Notes: generated by a model not told the origin, from the letters alone. Shown: positions 17,215-25,725, counted from the first letter of the stretch. The stretch is DNA of 64,000 bases from Streptomyces sp. NBC_00193 (GCF_026342735.1 NZ_JAPEMM010000001.1:4340001-4404000), one strand, 5' to 3'. Numbers and translations are program-made.

Positions 17215-17955
17215 ATGGGATTCTTCGACGGCATCAGGGGCAGCCGCGGTACGCAGTTCCAGTCGGGCAGTGCCTCGTCGAACGCGATCGAGCTGACCAA
17301 ACGCCATCCGACGGTGTCGCTCACCAAACAGGGGGCGGTGCACGGCAATCTGCGCGTGAACCTCTCCTGGCGGATGCGCACCTCGGACATAGGCGGCCGC
17401 AGCGCCGGCCAGAGCGGGCAGCTCTTCCGGCATCCGTTCAAGCTGTTCAAACCGGACATGGTGCAGGCGCACACCCAGGGCATGGTCAATGTCGACCTCG
17501 ACATCGGCTGCCTCTACGAACTGACCGACGGAACCCGGGGCGTCGTCCAGCCGCTGGGGAACCTGCACGGGGACATCAACAGCCCGCCGTACGTGAAGCT
17601 CAGCGGGGACGACCGGTTCGGGGCGCCCTCCGGCGAGACGATCTTCGTCAATCTCGACCACGCCGAGGAGATCAAGCGGCTGCTGGTCTTCGTCTACATC
17701 TACGACCAGACCCCGGCCTTCGACCGGACGCACGCCCTGGTCACGCTCTACCCGATCACCGGTCCGCGCATCGAGATCCCCCTGGAGGAGCGCCACCCGC
17801 ACGCCCGCTCCTGCGCGGTCGTCTCCCTGGAGAACGTCAAGGGAGAGCTGATCGTGCGGCGCGAGGTCACCTTCGTGTACGGGTTCCAGGCCGAGCTGGA
17901 CCGGCTGTACGGGTGGGGCCTCCAGTGGGGCCGGGGCTACAAGACCAAGACCTGA
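17215..17955 (+). CDS. TerA-like tellurium resistance/stress protein
   Basis: 246 residues. After a short Gly/Ser leader (MGFFDGIRGSRGTQFQSGSA) comes a TerD-superfamily beta-sandwich with the TerA pattern: NVDLDIGCLYELTDGTRGVVQPLGNLHGDINSPPYV and the acidic DDRFG. The C-terminal half (EIKRLLVFVYIYDQTPAF ... RREVTFVYGFQAELDRLYGWGLQWGRGYK) also fits TerA. Such proteins are expected to assemble with TerD at the membrane. ATG at 17215 follows a G-rich Shine-Dalgarno (GGGGGG). Ends 13 bp before the convergent TerD-like gene. Confidence 0.85.
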   Translation: MGFFDGIRGSRGTQFQSGSASSNAIELTKRHPTVSLTKQGAVHGNLRVNLSWRMRTSDIGGRSAGQSGQLFRHPFKLFKPDMVQAHTQGMVNVDLDIGCLYELTDGTRGVVQPLGNLHGDINSPPYVKLSGDDRFGAPSGETIFVNLDHAEEIKRLLVFVYIYDQTPAFDRTHALVTLYPITGPRIEIPLEERHPHARSCAVVSLENVKGELIVRREVTFVYGFQAELDRLYGWGLQWGRGYKTKT

Positions 17956-17968
17956 CGGTGCCGGCCGG

Positions 17969-18742
17969 TCACCGGCGGATGAACTGCGGGCCCTGCGCCG
18001 GCAGCCGGAAGGACGGGTCCCCGCCCGGAGCCGGCACCGGGGCCTGCGCCACCGGCTGCGGGTAGCCGTAGGCGGGCTGGGCGACCGGCGGGGCCTGGGT
18101 GGGCGGCGCCGGGGTCGCCGGGGAGGCCGAGGGGGCTCGTCCGTGCGCCTGGGGCTGCCCCTGGCCCTGTTCCTGGGCCTCGGGGGCGTTCTCGTCCACG
18201 GAGATCCCGTGGTCGGTGGCCAGGCCGACGAGCCCGTTGGAGTAGCCCTCGCCGAGCGCGCGGAACTTCCACGCGTCGGCCCGCCGGTACAGTTCGCCGC
18301 AGATCAGCGCCGTCTCGGCGCCCGTCTCCGGCCGCACGTCGAAGTAGGCCAGCGGTTCGGAGCCGCCGGTCGCGGTGGCGTCGTAGAGGAGGATCCGCAG
18401 GTCGTGGACCCGCTCGAAGGGGACGTCCTCGGCGGAGGCGACGACGAGGATCCGGTCCACGGCCGGGGTGACGGCCCGCAGGTCCGCCTGGACGGCGTCG
18501 GTGATCCCGTCGCCGAGCTGCTTCTTCCCGAGCCGCCAGACGGCCCCCGAGGGGTGCCGGGGCTGGTTGTAGAAGACGAAGTCCTCGTCCGAGCGCACGC
18601 GCCCGTCCGCCCCCACGAGCAGCGCGGAGGCGTCCACGTCGGGCACGTCGGGCCCCCCGGTCCAGCGCAGCACCGCGCGGACCGCCAAGGCGGCCACGGG
18701 GATGTTGGAGCCCTTCTGCATCGCGTGCGTCATGCCGGTCAT
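17969..18742 (-). CDS. TerD-like protein with Pro/Gln-rich tail
   Basis: 257 residues. Residues ~1-185 are a divergent TerD domain (VDASALLVGADGRVRSDEDFVFYNQPRHPSG ... ALICGELYRRADAWKFRALGEGYSNGLVGLATDHGI). The second acidic Ca2+ loop of canonical TerD is reduced, so Ca2+ binding may be weaker. Residues ~186-257 are a Pro/Ala/Gln-rich low-complexity tail ending RRQ-like in GPQFIRR. The start at 18742 has GGAGG 5 nt upstream. It converges on the TerA-like gene and is divergent from the HpcH-type aldolase, so its promoter lies in the same 184-bp gap as that of the metabolite module. Confidence 0.85.
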   Translation of the reverse strand: MTGMTHAMQKGSNIPVAALAVRAVLRWTGGPDVPDVDASALLVGADGRVRSDEDFVFYNQPRHPSGAVWRLGKKQLGDGITDAVQADLRAVTPAVDRILVVASAEDVPFERVHDLRILLYDATATGGSEPLAYFDVRPETGAETALICGELYRRADAWKFRALGEGYSNGLVGLATDHGISVDENAPEAQEQGQGQPQAHGRAPSASPATPAPPTQAPPVAQPAYGYPQPVAQAPVPAPGGDPSFRLPAQGPQFIRR

Positions 18743-18856
18743 CCTGCCCTCCCGGGCGGGACCGGGACAATGCGGCCCCCCGTAGACCTTGTCCGGATCG
18801 CGAGACCTGGGCATGGTGCAAGAGGGTTACCTGGATTTCATGTGCTTGAGGAATTT

Positions 18857-18883
18857 TTGACTCACGTTCGTACGTACTATTAC
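18857..18883 (+). promoter_or_regulatory. Possible promoter of the Ter metabolite module
   Basis: A -35-like TTGACT (18857-18862) in an unusually AT-rich patch, with TACTAT (18875-18880) or TATTAC (18878-18883) as a -10 candidate. Spacers of 12 or 15 bp are shorter than ideal, so assignment is tentative. The aldolase starts 44 bp after the -10 candidates. Confidence 0.3.
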
Positions 18884-18926
18884 CGGCCACGCCAGATCGG
18901 CCGCCGAGCCTGTACGGGGGAAGCAC

Positions 18927-20093
18927 ATGCGTCACTTCGGGCACATTTCGCCCACCGTCCGCAAGGACCTCTTCCACCAGGAGCCGGCAGAGTTCACCGC
19001 CGCCTCTCCCGCCGCCACGCTCGCGGCCGCGCTGGGAGCCACGCTCTACAGCCCGGCCACCCGTCCCCAGCTCGCCCGTGACATCCGCAAGCAGGCCGGT
19101 CTCGGGGTCGTCTCCATGGTCCTCTGCCTGGAGGATTCCATCAGCGACGCGGACGTCGTGGGCGGCGAGGAGAACCTCGTCCGGCAGTTCGCCGCCCTCC
19201 ACGAGGACCCGGCGGAGCTCCCGCTGCTCTTCATCCGCGTCCGGGAACCCGAGCAGATCCCCGACCTCGTGCACCGGCTCGGGGGCTCGGCGGCGCGATT
19301 GGCCGGATTCGTCCTCCCCAAGTTCAGCGAGAGCCGGGGGATCGCCTTCCTCGACGCCGTCGCGCAGGCGGAAGCCGCGAGCGGCCTGCCCCGGCTGTAC
19401 GCGATGCCCGTCCTGGAGACCCCCGAGCTGCTCCACCTGGAGACCCGGGTCGAGGCCCTCGCCGGGATCTCCCGCACGGTCAACAAGTACCGCGAGCGGG
19501 TCCTGGCGCTCCGCCTCGGCGTGACCGACTTCTGCTCCGCCTACGGGCTGCGCCGCACCCCCGACATGACCGCCTACGACGTCCAGATCGTCGCCGGGGT
19601 GATCGCCGACGTGGTCAACGTGCTCAGCCGCGCCGACGGCACCGGCTTCACCGTCACCGGGCCCGTGTGGGAGTACTTCCGCAGCCAGCAGCGCCTCTTC
19701 AAGCCGCAGCTGCGCCGCAGCCCCTTCCTGGAGGAGGGCGTCGAAGAGCTGCGCACCGCGCTGATCGAGCACGACCTGGACGGGCTGCTGCGCGAGATCG
19801 AGCTCGACCGGGCCAACGGGCTGCTGGGCAAGACCTGCATCCACCCCGCCCACGTCACCCCGGTCCACGCGCTCTCGGTGGTGTCGCACGAGGAGTTCAG
19901 CGATGCTCAAGACATCCTGCGCCCCGAGCGCGGAGGCGGCGGCGTGATGCGTTCCGCCTACACGAACAAGATGAACGAGGTGAAGCCCCACCGGGCCTGG
20001 GCCGAGCGCACCATGCTGCGCGCCGAGGTCTTCGGTGTGGCGAAGGAGGAGGTCGGCTTCGTCGATCTCCTCACGGCCGGGCTCCAGGTGTGA
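18927..20093 (+). CDS. HpcH/HpaI aldolase/citrate-lyase-like protein of the Ter module
   Basis: 388 residues with the citrate-lyase-beta/HpcH TIM barrel. Visible barrel features are VVSMVLCLEDSISDADV (acidic metal ligands), LFIRVREPEQI (Arg), FVLPKFSE (Lys), RLYAMPVLETPELL (Glu) and GKTCIHPAHVTPVHA. Family members cleave or form C-C bonds with acyl-CoA or oxo-acid substrates using Mg2+. In the Ter-linked group described by Anantharaman, Iyer and Aravind it is predicted to help make a nucleoside-like metabolite. Its stop overlaps the next start (GTGA at 20090-20093), so it is coupled to the phosphoribosyltransferase gene. Confidence 0.88.
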   Translation: MRHFGHISPTVRKDLFHQEPAEFTAASPAATLAAALGATLYSPATRPQLARDIRKQAGLGVVSMVLCLEDSISDADVVGGEENLVRQFAALHEDPAELPLLFIRVREPEQIPDLVHRLGGSAARLAGFVLPKFSESRGIAFLDAVAQAEAASGLPRLYAMPVLETPELLHLETRVEALAGISRTVNKYRERVLALRLGVTDFCSAYGLRRTPDMTAYDVQIVAGVIADVVNVLSRADGTGFTVTGPVWEYFRSQQRLFKPQLRRSPFLEEGVEELRTALIEHDLDGLLREIELDRANGLLGKTCIHPAHVTPVHALSVVSHEEFSDAQDILRPERGGGGVMRSAYTNKMNEVKPHRAWAERTMLRAEVFGVAKEEVGFVDLLTAGLQV

Positions 20094-22624
20094 GCGGGCC
20101 GTTGACTGCGAAGAAGGGCAAGACGATCGAAGCGGTGTGGTCGGGAACGTGGGTCGCGGACCGGCTGGGCGTGAGCCTGGAGGACGGGACGGGTACCGCA
20201 ACCGGCGGGCCGGCGCTGGAGGAGCTCCTCGGGCTGGCGCTGCGGCGCAACCCCAAGCGGGCGCACCTGCTCGTGTCGCGGGTGCTGGGCAAGCACGTCC
20301 CGCAGTCCCCGGCGGCCGTGTACGCCGCCGGGTACGGGCTCGGCGAGCGGGTCCGGGAGCTGCTGGGCGACGCGGAGGCGGCCTCGGCGGTGGTCCTGGG
20401 ATACGCGGAGACCGCGACCGGGCTGGGCCACTGCGTGGCCGACGGCCTGGGCAGCGCCCCGTACCTGCACTCCACCCGCCGCCCCGTGCCCGGCGTCGAG
20501 GCCGCGGGCGGCTTCGAGGAGGCCCACTCGCACGCCACCTCGCACCTGCTGCTGCCCGAGGACCCGAAGCTGCTGGCGGGCTCGGGCCCGCTGGTCCTCG
20601 TCGACGACGAGTTCTCCACCGGCAACACCGTCCTGAACACCATCGCCGACCTCCACGCCCGCCACCCGCGCGGCCACTACGTGGTCGTCGCCCTGGTCGA
20701 CATGCGCTCCCCGGCCGACCGCGACCGCCTGACGGCTTTCGCCACCGAGCTGGGCGCCCGCGTCGACCTCATATCCCTCGCCTCGGGCACGGTCCACCTC
20801 CCGGAAGGGGTCCTGGCGAAGGGCCAGGCACTGGTGGAGGAGTACGAGGCGGCTGCCGCCTCCTCCCGGGGCTCCGCCCCGGACCCCGCTCCGCACACGC
20901 CGGAGGGGCTGAATCCGGGCTGGACCCGCGTGGAACTGGGCTGGCCGGCCGGGATACCCGACGGCGGACGCCACGGCTTCACCCCCGCCCACCGCGCGGC
21001 CTTGGAGGCCGCCCTGCCGGGCATGGCAGACCGGATCGCCGCCGCGCTGGGTGACGGCCCGACGAGGGTCCTCGTACTCGGCAACGAGGAGCTGATGTAC
21101 GCCCCGCTGCGCCTCGCGCAGGCCCTGGAGGCGTCCGGCACGGCGGCGGCGCCGGTCGAGGTGCGCTTCTCCACCACCACCCGCTCGCCGGTGCTCGCCG
21201 TGGACGACCCCGGCTACGCGATCCGCACCCGCCTCGTCTTCCCCGCCCACGACGACCCGGCCGACGGCCCCGGAGACCGGTACGCGTACAACGTCGCCGG
21301 CACGGCCGGCACCGGCTTCGACGCCGTGGTCGCCGTCGTGGACTCGGCCGGGGACACCGCGGAGCTCCGTACCGGCCTGCTCGCGGCCCTCGCCCCGCAC
21401 ACCGGCCGGGTCCTGCTCGCGGTCATACCTTCGTACGTACCCGACCGGCAGGAGCCGATCATGACCGAGCCCCAGCACGGGCCCCTGGGCGAACCACTGC
21501 GCGGCCCCGCCTTCTCCTCCTACGCCGCCGAGGACGTCGGCTGGCTGCTCCAGGACCTCTCCGACGTCGAGCTGGAGGCCCCGACCGAGGAGCGCGAGGA
21601 GGCCATCCAGGCGGGCGGCGCCCACTACGCGGAATCGCTGCCGGTGGAGTTCCAGCCGTCCCCGGAGTACCAGCAGCTCTACCAGAGCGCGCTGACCGCC
21701 TCCGCCGCCCGGATGGCCCGCGCCGTCGGCACCGTCACCGAGACGGTCCTCGCCGAACGCTCCCCGTCCCCCGTCCTCGTCTCGCTCGCCCGCGCCGGCA
21801 CCCCCGTGGGCGTGCTCATGCGGCGCTGGGCGCAGGCCCGGCACGGCCTGGACCTGCCGCACTACGCCGTCTCCATCGTGCGCGGCCGCGGCATCGACGC
21901 CAACGCGCTGCGCTGGCTGGCCGCCCACCACGACCCGGCCGACGTGGTCTTCGTCGACGGCTGGACCGGCAAGGGCGCCATCACCCGCGAACTGCGCGAG
22001 GCCCTGGGCGAGTTCGAGGGCTTCAACCCGGAGATCGTGGTGCTCGCCGACCCCGGCTCGTGCGTGGAGACGTACGGCACCCGCGAGGACTTCCTGATCC
22101 CCTCCGCCTGTCTCAATTCCACCGTTTCCGGGCTCGTCTCGCGTACGGTTCTCAGGTCCGACCTGGTCGGGCCCGCCGATTTCCACGGCGCGAAGTTCTA
22201 CCGCGAGCTCGCCGGGGCCGATGTCTCCGTCGCGTTCGTCGACACCGTCTCCGCGCACTTCGAGGAGGTGGCCGAGGCCGTGGACGCCGAGGTCAAGGAG
22301 CTCCTCGCCGCCGACCGCACGCCGACCTGGGTGGGCTGGCGGGCGGTGGAGCGGATCAGCGAGGAGTACGGCATCCACGACGTGAACCTCGTCAAGCCCG
22401 GCGTCGGCGAGACCACGCGGGTGCTGCTGCGCCGGGTGCCGTGGAAGATCCTCGCGCAGCGCGGCGCCGGGGCCGACCTGGACCACGTACGACTCCTCGC
22501 GGAGCAGCGGGGGGTGCCGGTGGAGGAGGTCGACGGGCTCCCCTACACCTGCGTAGGACTCATCCATCCCCGCTTCACGCGCGGCGCCACGGGCGCCGAC
22601 GGAAAGGCTGTGGCCGCCAAGTGA
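20090..22624 (+). CDS. Fused Ter-module phosphoribosyltransferases: PRTase_2-TRSP + PRTase_1 (StiP)-PELOTA
   Basis: 844 residues in one open frame. Residues ~1-260: a type I phosphoribosyltransferase with the PRPP loop LVLVDDEFSTGNT. ~280-450: the TRSP domain, recognised by STTTRSPVLA. From Met458 (ATG at 21461): a second PRTase of the PRTase_1/StiP family (SPSPVLVSLARAGTPVGVL; PRPP-loop-like DVVFVDGWTGKGAIT), then a C-terminal PELOTA-type RNA-binding segment (VKPGVGETTRVLLRRVPWKILAQ). These are normally two genes. An internal GGAG lies 6 nt before Met458, so the second half may also be made separately. The start GTG overlaps the aldolase stop; TTG at 20102 is an alternative. Confidence 0.82.
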   Translation: MSGPLTAKKGKTIEAVWSGTWVADRLGVSLEDGTGTATGGPALEELLGLALRRNPKRAHLLVSRVLGKHVPQSPAAVYAAGYGLGERVRELLGDAEAASAVVLGYAETATGLGHCVADGLGSAPYLHSTRRPVPGVEAAGGFEEAHSHATSHLLLPEDPKLLAGSGPLVLVDDEFSTGNTVLNTIADLHARHPRGHYVVVALVDMRSPADRDRLTAFATELGARVDLISLASGTVHLPEGVLAKGQALVEEYEAAAASSRGSAPDPAPHTPEGLNPGWTRVELGWPAGIPDGGRHGFTPAHRAALEAALPGMADRIAAALGDGPTRVLVLGNEELMYAPLRLAQALEASGTAAAPVEVRFSTTTRSPVLAVDDPGYAIRTRLVFPAHDDPADGPGDRYAYNVAGTAGTGFDAVVAVVDSAGDTAELRTGLLAALAPHTGRVLLAVIPSYVPDRQEPIMTEPQHGPLGEPLRGPAFSSYAAEDVGWLLQDLSDVELEAPTEEREEAIQAGGAHYAESLPVEFQPSPEYQQLYQSALTASAARMARAVGTVTETVLAERSPSPVLVSLARAGTPVGVLMRRWAQARHGLDLPHYAVSIVRGRGIDANALRWLAAHHDPADVVFVDGWTGKGAITRELREALGEFEGFNPEIVVLADPGSCVETYGTREDFLIPSACLNSTVSGLVSRTVLRSDLVGPADFHGAKFYRELAGADVSVAFVDTVSAHFEEVAEAVDAEVKELLAADRTPTWVGWRAVERISEEYGIHDVNLVKPGVGETTRVLLRRVPWKILAQRGAGADLDHVRLLAEQRGVPVEEVDGLPYTCVGLIHPRFTRGATGADGKAVAAK

Positions 22625-23451
22625 CCGTCCTCGTAGCCAGTGACCTCGACCGTACGCTCATCTACTCGACGGCCGCGCTCGGCCTGACCATGCCCGACCC
22701 GGTGGCCCCGCGGCTGCTGTGCGTGGAGGTGCACGAGAGCAAGCCGCTGTCGTACATGACCGAGACGGCGGCGGGGCTGCTGGCGGAGCTGTCGGCCGAC
22801 CCGGGAGCGGTGTTCGTCCCGACCACCACCCGGACCCGCAAGCAGTACCAGCGCATCCGCTTCCCCGGGCGTCCGGCGAAGTACGCGATCTGCGCCAACG
22901 GCGGCCAGCTGCTGGTGGACGGGGTCCCGGACCGGGACTGGCGCCGCCAGGTCGCGGCGCGGCTCGCCGCGGAGTCCGTCCCGCTGGAGGAGATGCACGC
23001 GCACCTGATGTCCGTCACCGACCCGGCGTGGCTGCGCAAGGCGCGGGTGGCGGAGGACCTGTTCGCGTACCTGGTCGTGGAGCGGGCCCTGGTCCCCGCG
23101 GAGTGGGTCAAGGCGCTGACGGAATGGTCCGAGGCACGCGGCTGGACCATCTCCCTCCAGGGCCGGAAGATCTACGCCGTCCCGCGGCCGCTGACCAAGA
23201 GCGCGGCGATGCAGGAGGTGGCCCGGCGCACGGGGGCCACGAGCACGCTGGCCGCCGGCGACTCGCTGCTCGACGCGGACCTGCTGCTCGCGGCCGACAC
23301 GGCCTGGCGGCCGGGCCACGGCGAGCTGGCCGACGCGGGCTGGACGGCGCCGCACGTGACGGCGCTGGCCCAGGCGGGCGTGCTGGCCGGTGAGGAGATC
23401 GTGCGCGCGTTCACCCGCGAAGTGGCCCGACTCGGCACACCCGCCGCCTGA
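22621..23451 (+). CDS. HAD superfamily phosphatase of the Ter module
   Basis: 276 residues. HAD motif I is ASDLDRTLIYS (nucleophile Asp9, second Asp11). Motif II is a Thr in VFVPTTTRTRKQY, the Lys of motif III lies in PLTKSAAMQEV, and the motif IV acids are in LAAGDSLLDADLLLAAD. The arrangement resembles Cof/SPP-type C2-cap phosphatases. It is coupled to the preceding gene through GTGA at 22621-22624. In Ter-linked modules a HAD enzyme is thought to dephosphorylate the phosphoribosylated product. Only 19 bp separate it from the O-methyltransferase, which may be co-transcribed. Confidence 0.88.
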   Translation: MTVLVASDLDRTLIYSTAALGLTMPDPVAPRLLCVEVHESKPLSYMTETAAGLLAELSADPGAVFVPTTTRTRKQYQRIRFPGRPAKYAICANGGQLLVDGVPDRDWRRQVAARLAAESVPLEEMHAHLMSVTDPAWLRKARVAEDLFAYLVVERALVPAEWVKALTEWSEARGWTISLQGRKIYAVPRPLTKSAAMQEVARRTGATSTLAAGDSLLDADLLLAADTAWRPGHGELADAGWTAPHVTALAQAGVLAGEEIVRAFTREVARLGTPAA

Positions 23452-23470
23452 TCGTGGGCACACTGGGCCC

Positions 23471-24130
23471 ATGACCAAGGGCAACAGCACCAAGATCACA
23501 GACGAGCTCTACCAGTACATGCTCGCGCACAACCCCCCGCTGGACGAGGTCCAGCGGGGGCTGGTGGCGACGACGTACGAGGTGTTCCCGGACGCGGCCG
23601 GCATGCAGTCGGCGGAGGAACAGGGGCCGCTGCTGGCCTTCCTGGTCCGGCTGACCGGCGCGCGGCACATCGTGGAGATCGGCACCTTCACCGGCTTCTC
23701 GTCCCTGTCGATGGCGCAGGCCATGCCGGCGGACGGCCGCCTCATCGCGTGCGACGTCTCGGAGGAGTGGACGGCGTACGCGCGCGAGGCCTGGGCGAAG
23801 GCCGGGGTCGCGGACCGCATCGACCTGCGGATCGCGCCCGCGCTGGAGACGCTGCGCGCGATGCCGGCGGAGCCGCACATCGACATGGCGTACATGGACG
23901 CGGACAAGCAGAGCCAGATCGCCTACTGGGAGGAGCTCGTCCCGCGGCTGCGCCCGGGCGCGCTCCTCGTCACGGACAACACGCTGTACCACGGCCAGGT
24001 GCTGGACCCGGCGGCGACCGGTGGGGCGGCGGGGGTCCAGGCCTACAACGACCACGTCGTCGCGGACCCCCGCATGGAGTCGGTGCTGCTGGCGATCTCC
24101 GACGGCATCACCCTGTCCCGCAAGCGCTAG
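23471..24130 (+). CDS. SAM-dependent O-methyltransferase (class I, COMT-like)
   Basis: 219 residues of the AdoMet_MTase O-MT family 3. The SAM site is HIVEIGTFTGFSSLSMAQAMP, and the catalytic metal residues are in PHIDMAYMDADKQSQIAYWE and VTDNTLYHG. These enzymes are divalent-metal dependent and methylate catechol-type hydroxyls; many Streptomyces copies have unknown substrate. It follows the HAD gene closely, so it could modify the Ter-module product, but this enzyme is not a standard member of the module. Its stop overlaps the convergent FmdB-type gene by 4 bp. Confidence 0.88.
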   Translation: MTKGNSTKITDELYQYMLAHNPPLDEVQRGLVATTYEVFPDAAGMQSAEEQGPLLAFLVRLTGARHIVEIGTFTGFSSLSMAQAMPADGRLIACDVSEEWTAYAREAWAKAGVADRIDLRIAPALETLRAMPAEPHIDMAYMDADKQSQIAYWEELVPRLRPGALLVTDNTLYHGQVLDPAATGGAAGVQAYNDHVVADPRMESVLLAISDGITLSRKR

Positions 24131-24339
24131 CCGCAGCCGCCCCCACCACAGCAGCCTCCGCCACCGCCCATGGGCGCGGCGGGGGCTGCGCTGCTCCCGC
24201 CGACGGCTACGGCGGAGAGCAGCTTGACGGTATCGGAGTGCCCGGCGGGGCAGTCGGCGGGCGCGGAGGACTCGGCCATGGGCCGGCTGACCTCGAAGAC
24301 GTCTTCGCAGGTCCGGCAGCGGAATTCATAACGGGGCAT
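24127..24339 (-). CDS. FmdB-type zinc-ribbon small protein
   Basis: 70 residues. The N terminus is a putative regulatory zinc ribbon: MPRYEFRCRTCEDVFEV supplies the first Cys pair (CRTC), and DCPAGH supplies a Cys-His in place of the usual CP.CG second knuckle. The C terminus is Gly/Cys-rich (GGGGGCCGGGGCG). Such proteins are widespread in actinobacteria with no proven role; some are associated with amidase or formamidase genes. The unusual Cys-rich tail could bind metal, which would fit a metal-stress neighbourhood, but that is speculative. Confidence 0.8.
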   Translation of the reverse strand: MPRYEFRCRTCEDVFEVSRPMAESSAPADCPAGHSDTVKLLSAVAVGGSSAAPAAPMGGGGGCCGGGGCG

Positions 24340-24420
24340 GCGGTACAGGCTACGCAGTCCCGCCCGGCCTCCGGAATCCCCGCGCGCCGGATCCGGGGCG
24401 CGGCCGGGTCGGCCCTGCGG

Positions 24421-24633
24421 GGCGAGGTCCCCTACCCACCCTTCGCCCGTTCCCCGGGGCTCCGCCCCGGACCCGTTGCCGCGTGCGGCGCCGTTGCCGG
24501 GGACCAGTCCCCGGACCCCTGCTCCTCAAACGCCGGAGGGGCTGGATGAACCCAGCCTCGTCGGCGTTTGAGGCGCGGGGTCCGGGCAGAGCCCGGGGAA
24601 CGGTGGAAGGGCGGGTAGGGGACCTCGCCCCGC
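24421..24633. repeat. Dispersed intergenic repeat, copies C and B in inverted arrangement
   Basis: Copy C (minus orientation, ~24421-24546) runs from the GTCCCCTACCC block to CTCAAACGCCGG. Copy B (plus orientation, ~24550-24633) runs from CAGCCTCGTCGGCGTTTGAG to GGGCGGGTAGGGGACC. Together they form a ~210-bp imperfect inverted repeat between the FmdB-type gene and the galactonate operon's last gene. It may be the operon terminator. No gene in 24340-24702. Confidence 0.8.
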
Positions 24634-24702
24634 GCAGCGGCAGGCCGCCCCGGAACCGGCGGGGCCGGGACACACCCCCGTGTCGCCCCGGCCCCGCCGG
24701 GG

Positions 24703-25725
24703 TCAGCGGACCACCGTGCCCGCGGGGGCGGACAGGAGGCCGAGCTCGGCACGCGTTGGTGCGCCCTCCCAGTCGCCCCGGGAGGCCACCGCGAAGGCGC
24801 CCGTGGTGACCGCACGGTCCAGGCGGGCCTCGGTCGTGGACCCGTCGAGGAACGCCGAGAGGTATCCCGCCACGAAGGCGTCCCCCGCACCGACCGTGTC
24901 GACCGCGCGGACGGGCCGGGCCGGGGCGTGCACCGTCCGGCCGTCGTCCGTGTAGGCCGTCGCGCCGGCCGCGCCGAGTTTGACGACCACCTCGCCGACA
25001 CCGAGGGCGAGGAGTTCCTTCGCCCGGAGGGCCGGGTCGGCGGGGTCTGCCGGGTCGGCCGGGTCGCCAGGGGCCTCCGCCGGGAGGCACAGGGGGAGTT
25101 CGTCGTCGGAGGCGATGAGCACGTCCACCGCCGGCGCCCACCCGCGCAGCACCTCCGCAGCCACCTCCGAGGACCACAGCCGGGACCGGAAGTTCACGTC
25201 CAGGCAGACCAGCGCCGAGTGCTCGGCCGCGAGGCGCAGGGCGAGGGTGCAGGCCGAGCGGGCCGAGCGGGAGAGCGCCGGGGTGATCCCGGTCAGGTGC
25301 AGCACCTTCGGCGGGGCCGCGGTGAAGGCCCGCTCCAGGGAGCACGCCTTGAGGCGGGAGCCCGCCGAGCCCGCGCGGTGGTAGTGCACCCGCGTGACCT
25401 CCGGCAGCCTGGGCTCCGCGATCATCAGCCCGGTTGGGGCCCCGCCGTCGTCGCGGGAGGCTCCGGAGACGTCGACGCCCTCGGCGCGCAGGGTCCGTAG
25501 GACCAGCTCACCGGCTTCGTCCTCGCCGACCGCACCCGCCCAGCGGACCGCGTGCCCGAGCCGGGCCAGGCCGATCGCGACGTTCGACTCGGCGCCCGCG
25601 ACGGAGACCTCCATGGACCCGCCGAGGCGCAGCGGCCCGCTGCCGCGCAGGGCGAGCATCGTCTCCCCGAAGGTGAGCACCTCGGGGGCGGTGCCGGTCC
25701 CGGTCAGGGCCGTGGTCCCCGTCAC
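24703..25725 (-). CDS. dgoK: 2-keto-3-deoxy-galactonate/gluconate kinase, PfkB family
   Basis: 340 residues of the PfkB/ribokinase family: N-terminal VLTFGETMLALRG, the substrate Gly-rich region VAGAESNVAIGLARLG and the signature VDTVGAGDAFVAGYLSAFLDG, whose Asp is the catalytic base. It phosphorylates 2-keto-3-deoxy sugar acid at the 6 position before aldol cleavage. It is functionally equivalent to E. coli DgoK but unrelated in fold, so the symbol denotes role only. The GTG start overlaps the aldolase stop. A GDPADPADPADPAL triplet repeat (~225-240) sits in a surface loop. Last gene of the operon. Confidence 0.88.
   Translation of the reverse strand: MTGTTALTGTGTAPEVLTFGETMLALRGSGPLRLGGSMEVSVAGAESNVAIGLARLGHAVRWAGAVGEDEAGELVLRTLRAEGVDVSGASRDDGGAPTGLMIAEPRLPEVTRVHYHRAGSAGSRLKACSLERAFTAAPPKVLHLTGITPALSRSARSACTLALRLAAEHSALVCLDVNFRSRLWSSEVAAEVLRGWAPAVDVLIASDDELPLCLPAEAPGDPADPADPADPALRAKELLALGVGEVVVKLGAAGATAYTDDGRTVHAPARPVRAVDTVGAGDAFVAGYLSAFLDGSTTEARLDRAVTTGAFAVASRGDWEGAPTRAELGLLSAPAGTVVR

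Noticed and set aside
19958..22567. 869-codon minus-strand frame opposite the phosphoribosyltransferase gene
   Set aside because: No domain or motif, Arg/Gly/His-rich; the plus frame has PRPP-loop and TRSP motifs.
22060..22620. Longer N terminus for the HAD phosphatase
   Set aside because: The frame upstream of 22621 reads through the phosphoribosyltransferase gene with no conserved content, while GTG 22621 is directly followed by motif I.
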